Of a DNA stretch of 64,000 nt, positions 56,729 to 64,000 are shown in pieces. Position 1 is the stretch's first letter, and each line of letters opens with the position of its first letter. This stretch comes from Paracyclopina nana. Taxonomy: Eukaryota > Arthropoda > Copepoda > Cyclopoida > Cyclopettidae. The DNA lies in NCBI GenBank assembly GCA_019096065.1, contig JAGUCH010000001.1:1-64000 (forward strand), read 5' to 3'. Both the position numbers and the translations under genes were made by a program. A model generated the notes under the pieces. The model had not been told where the DNA came from. It did no database searches and saw only the letters and a program-made list of their open reading frames with translations.

Positions 56729-59700
56729 TCATCCATAGTTGTAAGTACCTGCAGTGGGCACCTCTTGTTTCGGTGAAGTGGTAATACTATCTTCGAAAGC
56801 GATGAAAGGCGTGGCCATTGGAGGCTGTGACGAGGCTGAACTGTCATTGTTTATTGACGACAAGTCCAGAATTTGGTCAAGTTCTTCGACAACAGGTTGA
56901 TGTTGATCAAGGTCCAGCAAGGACGCCTCATTTTTCCTGCAATTTGAATGAAAGGCGTAAGTCATATTCTAGGATGTCATAAAACAGTAAAGAAGTAGTT
57001 ACGCATTCATAATCTGTTCGTCATCTTTGGCCTGCTCGGATATGTTCATGTCCATGATGCCTTTTTCCAAATGGCCATTGTTGTTGTGAGCAGCTGCGGA
57101 TGAGTTGATGTCGCCAAGGAGATCTGGCTTGGTAGGATCCGGATCCGGATTGGAATGTGATGTTGATTCATTGTCTTCGGCTAGATGTTGCTGTTGTTCT
57201 TTCTTCGGCGTCGAATTGGTGGATGATGACTTGTTGCCACGTGTGCGACTCATGATCTCCTCCAGCCGTTTCTTCCTTGCCAACCTCTCTTCTTCATCCT
57301 TTCGCAGTTTTTCATCGAGTTCTTCTTGCTTCTTCCTTGCGTCTTCTTCTGCCTTTCTTTCAACTTCTTTACGCCTTTCTTCCTCTTCTTCCCTCTTCTT
57401 CTTTTCCTCATCTTCCCGCTTCTTGGCCTCTTCAATGGCCTTCATCAGCCTCTCTTCTTCAACTCTTTTGGCCTCGGCAGCAACCCTTTCGGCTTCTTCC
57501 ATGGCCATCCTCTCTTCTTCTTCTTCCTTTGCCAGTCGTTCGGCCTCAAGACGCTCTTCTTCCATCTTCTTCTGCCTTTCCAACTCAGCTTCCCTCTCCA
57601 TTTTCTCCTTCATTGCCTTCCTCTTCTCAGCCAGACGTGCCTTGGCCTCTTCCTCACTCTGGATGATCATCTTCTTGGCCTTTTCAGCCTCTTCAAGGTC
57701 TTCGCTGTTGACGTCTTTCGTTGGCGACTTACGAATAATATCTGGAGTGACTTCTCGTACAGGAACTTGAGGAGTGACATCTTCACCTTCTATAGAAGTG
57801 ACTTCTTTCGCAGACACTTCTTCAACTGCTTCCTTGACTTCTTCTGATGACTTTTGCTTAGGTGCTGATTTGACTGCCTTTCGGGCTGCTGCCTCAGCCT
57901 TGACCTTCCGTGGTGTTTTGCCAGACACAGAGCTGGAAGAGCTTTTGTTGTGGTCATCTTCTTTGTCAACAGAAGTTGACTTCAGAACTGTCCTTCTTGG
58001 TCTTGAGGCTGGAAAAAGAAACAATTAGCAATGCAAGTGAAGATCAATACAAAATCATCAAGACAGTGTTAGGCCAAGCATTACTTTTGTCGAAGCTTGA
58101 ATTGGAAGCAGGTTTGGTTGGGGTGGTTGTGTTGGACCTCTTTTCATACATGGAGGTTGACATGACCCCAGTTGTGGCAATGCTGATGGGCCGAGGCTTC
58201 CTTGGACCATTTAAGGGACCAACTCTCATCTTGACGGGCGTGTCTGCCCCGCCTACATTGCTCAGTGCACTGGGGGATCGACCTATGTAAGCCAAAAGTA
58301 GTTAATAAGCTCAGATGCAACAACCACAAGTATTAGTAGCTACATAAATGAAAAACACACATTTTAGCCCAAAACAGAATCTCTACCTACAAGATATTGA
58401 CATGTTGATATTAAGATCTCATCTGCAGTTTAATTATTAAAGTAGAATTTTTTGCAAAGCAACTAACAATACAGAAAATTAAATTGGTTTTTTACTATCA
58501 CATTATGCTTCTGAAAATCAAATATTAAATAACATAGGCTTTTTTATAATCAATCAATACTTTTTATATTCAAAATCTCTCACAAAAAATCTAATAGGAT
58601 TTTTTACGTCATCACTTATAAAATAAGCTTATTTTTAAAAAATAATTACTATTTTAAATTTAAATAAGGCCAAATCACAAAAATTACCTAAAATTATTAT
58701 TAATCAAAAATATATGTTTTTAAAAAATAAGGCTCAGTCAATATGTAAAATAATCTAATAAGCTCTCTTTATGAATTTTGCAATATAAGTTGAAAATTTG
58801 AAAAATATTGCAAAGGTTAAAAATGCCGGTTATGTGTTTTGGCTCATTTATTCAGAGGCTTGAAGTAACTTAGTAGAAATGTATTTTGAAAGCATCAATT
58901 CTGCTGTGGTAAAAAATGATATCAAGACTATCATTTAAGATATTCACAATGATATTTCATTTTGTAAAACTTTTAAAAAATAATATTCAGTGATTTGAGC
59001 ATACAGAAATTCATCTTAATCCAATATGATGAACTTAAATATTTGCTTTTTGCAATACTAAATTTCCCTCTTAAAGTAGGTATCAAAGTTCCTTATTGCT
59101 TTATCCAAAGTTAGTTCCTCATCTTGCTTCCTTGCCATCCTAGCAACTTGCTTATGAAATTTAAAAAGTTAGATATTGCATTTTCAGCAATGAAGATAGA
59201 ATATCAGGAAACATCAATTTTTTGAGACATTGTATGAAAGTAAATATTCACGTAAGTTAAGATAGAAAGTTGGAAGTGTGTTAATAATAGACAGCGAAGA
59301 AAGAAACCACCACGACAAAGAACCACCGTCACCACTTTGATGTCAGACATTGTCGACAGCCCCGTCAACTCACCCTTCTTATCAGTGCCCTGGGTTGGGG
59401 CTAGTTTTTTAGTAAAGGCCAAGTGGGACATAGATTGTGACATCTTTTTCTTGGGTGGAGATTTAGGTGGCACTTGTCTCTTAGGTGCATTTTGATTGAC
59501 CCCATGCATAATCTTAGGCTGGGAATGCAAACTATCCAATCTCGACATTGAGACAGCTTTACCTGGACTTTTGGCCATCATCCGAGAGCCAGGTGTGGAG
59601 GACCGTGACACCCCCAAGGGGCTGGCTGATGACAATGTCAGGGTTGGCATCAAGTCTGTCCGCCTGCGATGGGCGGAAAGTGTTGGATGACACGACTGAG

Positions 59701-62700
59701 TCATTACATCGGTTTCACCTGCAAGCATAAACAGACATTATCAATTTTAAAAAGATACATTACAATCAATTTTAAAAAATAGGATGGTGATAAATCAACT
59801 CAAATCATAGTAAACACCTATATAGTAACTTAATGAAATGTGTATGACATCGAAGAACTATAATAAAGCAAGCAGCGAAGGATAACTGAGTGTGCCGAAT
59901 AAATGGGAACAAAAAGGCCAAACAAAGGCCTACCCATGGGTACACTTGACCCTGTTGAGAAATGACAGTCATGTCGACTCCGGGTTCGCATGGGCTTGTG
60001 CCCAAACATGTCAGGCTCCCTCTGAGGAGTTCCGGATTGAGTCTTTCCGGACTTTCCAGAGTCGCCAATGTCAATGTCCCGGATGAACCATTTCAATGGT
60101 GAAGTCTCCACCATTGGTGATGCAGGGGAAGACTGGATGGCTGTGAACCTGTCGACCCTCGAGCCAAAACCGTACGAGGCTGAGGGGGGACAAGGAGTGT
60201 TGGATGACCGATTCCGGATAACAGTGGGCCCCCCAGCAAATGTCGATTGCCTGGCCCAGACTTTGTGTCGAAGCTTGTCAGCAGCTGCAATTTCAGGTCC
60301 TTACTTCAACTTTGTGCTTGCTTCAGTTTAAAGTAATTATAAGAAGGATCCAGCTTCTTCATATTCCCTTTTTCACTTAAATGACATAGGTTGGAAAATA
60401 AGGATTTTGGAAGGTTTTAGTTACTTTAGAAAAGAACCACAAAAAGATGCAGGAAAGTGAAGAGAACAGATGACTCTGATATTGCAAATTTCTTCCAAAT
60501 TCCTTATTAAGCTTTGAGCTAATTAAAAAAGCTGGATTCCTTTGAAATAATTAGAATGTCTTTATCGTGTGCTAGTGAAATTTGAAATTCACCAAAAGAA
60601 GAAATATTTTGTATCACTGAATAACACAACAGATGTGAGAGAGAACCAATCTGGTCAAACGACTGCAGCAACTACAACTGCCCATGAATGGATGATAATA
60701 AGCAAAATGTGTTTGTAGGCCAAATGCCTACACCGAATGCAGCTGTGTGCTAAAAGCTTGCGGTGTGAGTTGTGACAACCAACTAGAGAGTGAAACTCAA
60801 AAAGTGAAAATTAGTCAGGCCAAAACACACTCGGAGGATTCCTCCCTTTTGCCACCAAGTCCAAACTTAGTTTGTAAAATGTCGGTTAACATCCGTTGTC
60901 ATTATAATTAGCCTTACCATTGCCACTGACTCGGACTTCGTCATTGATTCTAATAACTGGATTTCGAACTGTCTCAGCATCAACTGCAAATATTATCGTA
61001 TAAGCATGAACGAGCCAAAATTGAGAGGAATTCTCAGAAAAAACGACGCTGAACTAATGTAGCTGGATTACAATTTGAATGCTTGCAAGCCGAATACACT
61101 CACCCTCAGCTTCCACTTGGTCAAGTCCGTGTGCAGATGTGGCCCGCTTTGTTGCACTCTCCCTTTCGGATGACCTTCGAGGCTGGCTGTACATGGACTG
61201 CGACATCATCATCGAAGATGAAGACCTCAAGTTGTCACCCGTGCTGGAGTCAGACCTCGCCAAGGGGTAACCCATGCGGGGTGTGCAACTGCCAAAAGCA
61301 TAGTGATTGGAATTCTGCAAGCTTTTCTTCTTGGCGTAAATCTTCTCTTCACGTTCCAAGTTCTTTCTCAGCAGCGATTCCCGGCGTTCCTTCTCAGCAT
61401 TCTCAATTGCTCGCCGCCGTTCCTCAACTTGAGCAAATTTGTCGTTCTCCCGGGCACGTTGTTCCTCCAAGCGTCTCCGCCGGTCCTGTTCCTGCTGTTC
61501 CCGGAATTTCTGCTGCTGTAACGCCTGAAAGCACAAAGTAAGTTTTAACTGGATGGCAAATTTGTGAAATCCTCTGGGGCTGTCTTGAACTGTCTTCAGT
61601 TCGCTATAAGAGTTTATGCGCCTAGTTGGTTGTAAGCCGATGATTTGGCTGACCATTAAGGGCTTCCATTAAAGATTGTATTTATCGCTCTTCTGGCTTG
61701 GTAAGCAATAGCATACCAGGTCTTTTGGGTATAATGTTACAGAGTGGCCTTTAGTGGACCTGACAGTCACACTGTGGCTGCATTAGATAGGAAATGTACA
61801 TATCTAGGTGCTTTTCTGGTTTGTTCTCCACATTGTGTGGGCACTGCCTACATTTATAATATACTGTACTCAAGACTGAGATCTGATTCTGATATGTGAA
61901 AAAGAGCCACTTACATGTAACTTCAGCTCCTCAACCTTTTTCCTTCGCTCTTCTTCTTGCTGTTCCCTTATTTTTCGCACTCTCTCCTCTCTCTCCTTTT
62001 GTAAAGCACCCAAATCTGGAAATAAGAATTGTTGTTAGACACATATAAGATGGACTCTTTGAAATGTGTTAAATGCAAAAGTTAGTTAAAGCAAAAAGCT
62101 TGTTTTCTTGGTTAATTATGTTAGTTTTGTCAAGCAGCTCCTCCTCCCCAAAAGTTGTTCTGGTAGCCCTGTTTGCCTGAAGGCGTTAACCCAAAAGAGA
62201 AGAGGCCAATCAGCAACTCCTTTTTGGGCTTGCAACCAGAGAGAACTTGGGAGAGGCTTTCAAGCATTTGTATACCTTCTTCTTCACTGTCACCATTGCC
62301 AAAAGTGTACCAAAGATCTGAAGTTTTGTCTGTGTGGTAGAAGAAAATGAACTGTTTTGCCACTACTACTGCACCATATAACAATTGTAAGGCAAAAAAG
62401 GCTTTCCCTTGGAATACTTTATGCCACACTTGGTATGCAATACATACAAATGATCTTGGCTCTGCATTACATTAATGCAGTCTGACCCAAAATAAATTAT
62501 AGCCTTCCATAAATTCCATTCTTTTTTAACAAGACAAAGTTAAAATTGTCAATTTTGGCTATTTCATATCAAAGACAAAGCTTTTACATTACACATTTGA
62601 GCCAATTTCTCAAGTAATTCTACAAAAACTTTAATTTGTGTAAAGTGAATTTAACTCAATTTAAACAAGTTTGAGCTAAAATTGTCAATTAATTAATTGC

Positions 62701-63026
62701 CAATTAATCAAAAAATATTTCTGCAAAGATAAAAAATATTTTTTTTAAAGATTTTTGTTTCAGGAAATAAGTCAAAAAATACATTTAATACTTTTTTCTG
62801 GGAAAGATTTTTCAAGAAGGAATAATTGGCTTACTTCTGTGGTTGTAATATCTTCTTTGATTGTGGTCTTCTTCCTCTTCCTCAGTTGGCCTCAAAACAT
62901 TGGAGAGCAAGTGAGGAGGTGTGGACATGGTCATTAAGTCATTGCTTTCAGAGCTACTCGATTTGTTGTTGATCACATTCTGGTTACTACTTTCCACATT
63001 GCCATTGCTGAGTGTATTTGCATCAC
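56729..63026 (-). CDS. MAP7/ensconsin-like microtubule-associated protein (5' end not found)
   Basis: Predicted microtubule-binding protein that recruits kinesin-1, by homology with MAP7 and Drosophila ensconsin. Minus exons: 63026-62835, 62015-61915, 61524-61104, 60983-60918, 60284-59934, 59718-59374, 58282-58085, 58008-57003 and 56936-56729. Phases agree throughout, about 961 codons visible. Exons 2-3 encode the N-terminal microtubule-binding coiled coil (KEREERVRKIREQQEEERRK, then QEQDRRRRLEEQRAREN) ending in the family motif HYAFGSCTPRM. The middle exons are Ser/Pro-rich, with KKKMSQSMSHLAF matching a conserved MAP7 motif. The exon at 58008-57003 is the MAP7 domain: a long Glu/Lys/Arg coiled coil ending RKKRLEEIMSRTRG, the kinesin-binding region. 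Exon 9 may read to the stop at 56729 or splice at GTACTT near 56749. The first exon and ATG lie upstream of 63026 or beyond the window. Large AT-rich introns at 58283-59373 and 62016-62834 hold nothing recognised. Confidence 0.9.
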
Positions 63027-64000
63027 CTGCAAAGAATTATAAAAATTATAAATGAGTTGACTAATTTTGAGCCAGTCTTTGAATATTTTATCTAACTGAA
63101 ATTGGCCTTAATTAACATAATTAGTCCTTAAAATTGACATTATTTCTAAAAAATGATAATTTCTTTTGAAAACTGAGAAATTGTTTTTATAACTGGTAGT
63201 AACAACTAATTTGTCTAAAAAATGTTATTTATAAAAAATTATTATTATTTATGAAAAATTATTAGTATTTATAAGAATTTATTATTATTTATAAAAAATT
63301 ATTATTATTTTTTAAGTAATTGGGATTTTGAAAAATATACTTGAATTGATTATGAAGTCATACTTTTCTTGAAGGTGACTAATAATGATAATTTGAGTAA
63401 AATATATTTTTCATACAGGTTATTAGTAATTATAATTTGAATAAAATATAAGCATTTTGAAAATTGTCCAGAATTGACAGCATTTTTATGCTGAAAATGG
63501 CCATAAATCATCAACATTCATTTGGTGAAGCAGCTCAAGTGTGACTCTATGAATTTTCCATTCATTTGAGCACAGTGAGGAAAACCAGCCTGTAAAATGA
63601 AAGTAGCAACATTTTTTGCAAGTAAAAATTGGCTAGGCCTACATGGCAAATATTTTCATGCTTTGATGATGGATTCTTTTTTTTTGTTATTCGCAGTATT
63701 TTGTTCGGCTTGGCTAATCCACACAATTGCGACTTAAAAGTATCGTGAATTTGCTCAAGCTTCAAAATCTATTAAAATGGAATTTGGAACATATTTATAC
63801 CAATTGTTTTTTTTTTAAATCTCGCGTTTAAAAACATTGTAAACAAATATAAGCAATAATGCGTTATTTTAATGCGCTGCCTTAAATTATAACATTAATT
63901 TATAATCAATTTGAATGTAGCAAAGCGGCTTAAATTATAAAGGAATGCGACAAAGTTGCCAGATTGCATAGATATGATTATGAGAAAAAGCCAAAAAAAC
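63027..64000. other. 5' intron or upstream region of the MAP7 gene, AT-rich
   Basis: It contains a small AT-only tandem repeat at 63225-63312 (about 23-25-bp units built on TAAAAAATTATTATTATTTA). No exon with a start codon for MAP7 could be identified. The minus-strand frame at 63562-63765 has no recognisable motif. Confidence 0.5.

Noticed and set aside
57105-57847. Ser-, Phe- and Leu-rich plus-strand ORFs
   Set aside because: They are antisense shadows of the Glu/Lys-rich MAP7 domain exon.

Overview
This window is the left end of an arthropod chromosome. Bases 1-12719 are a telomere, 12720 to about 20300 is a subtelomeric zone of transposon remnants and minisatellites, and ordinary spliced genes occupy about 20.4-63 kb. 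The organism is inferred, not proven. The repeat at the unique-sequence boundary is (CCTAA)n, the C-rich strand of the arthropod TTAGG telomere, in the correct orientation for a left end. The genes are animal genes with short introns, many of 55-70 bp: ARHGAP12/27-type RhoGAP, ZIP zinc transporter, MAP7/ensconsin and a protostome-type ionotropic receptor. A local family of Lin-12/Notch-repeat (LNR) genes points to a crustacean, possibly a copepod, where I recall LNR-gene expansions being described.

The most striking sequence, 12.6 kb of (CCTGG)n with (CTT)n islands, is best read as a telomere mis-called by nanopore sequencing and not as a gene or new satellite. (CCCTAA)n read as (CCCTGG)n or (CTTCTT)n is a reported nanopore error at vertebrate telomeres, and CCTAA to CCTGG is the five-base counterpart. 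The AWPGL and ARPGQ open reading frames there are meaningless.

Layout. 1-12719: telomere. 12718-13413: inverted-repeat element touching the telomere. 13556-16014: decayed tyrosine-recombinase-like gene. 16.4-20.3 kb: GC-rich putative promoter, a MITE-like element and a 21-bp minisatellite. 20383-26070 (+): SH3-WW-PH-RhoGAP protein. 28211-30993 (+): ZIP transporter. 31.2-36.9 kb: MITEs, inverted repeats, tRNA-like remnants, GC-rich minisatellite and one possible 55-residue gene. 37134-38897 (+): CUB-kelch protein. 39994-40588 (-): small PAN/apple protein. 40941-45549 (+): LNR-kelch pseudogene followed by two intact LNR-kelch genes encoding type II membrane proteins. 45984-49962 (-): two tandem genes with nine LNR modules each. 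50065-51930 (-): divergent ionotropic receptor. 52.4-56.2 kb: foldback element with a 9-bp target duplication, tRNA-like remnant and a degenerate minisatellite interrupted by a 552-bp MITE. 56729-63026 (-): MAP7/ensconsin, 5' end not found.

The best candidate for something undescribed is the 37-52 kb cluster of extracellular and membrane proteins. The LNRs there lack Cys2 and Cys4, which are disulfide partners in Notch LNRs. Nearly all have an added C6-C7 doublet followed by C-x2-C-x-C, and the one repeat type lacking the doublet also lacks that tail. The same module is fused to a kelch-like domain in the neighbouring plus-strand genes. Exon coordinates were read by eye from splice sites, reading phase and paralogue comparison. 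Many apparent ORF starts in the window are not ATG, so the starts given were checked for ATG.
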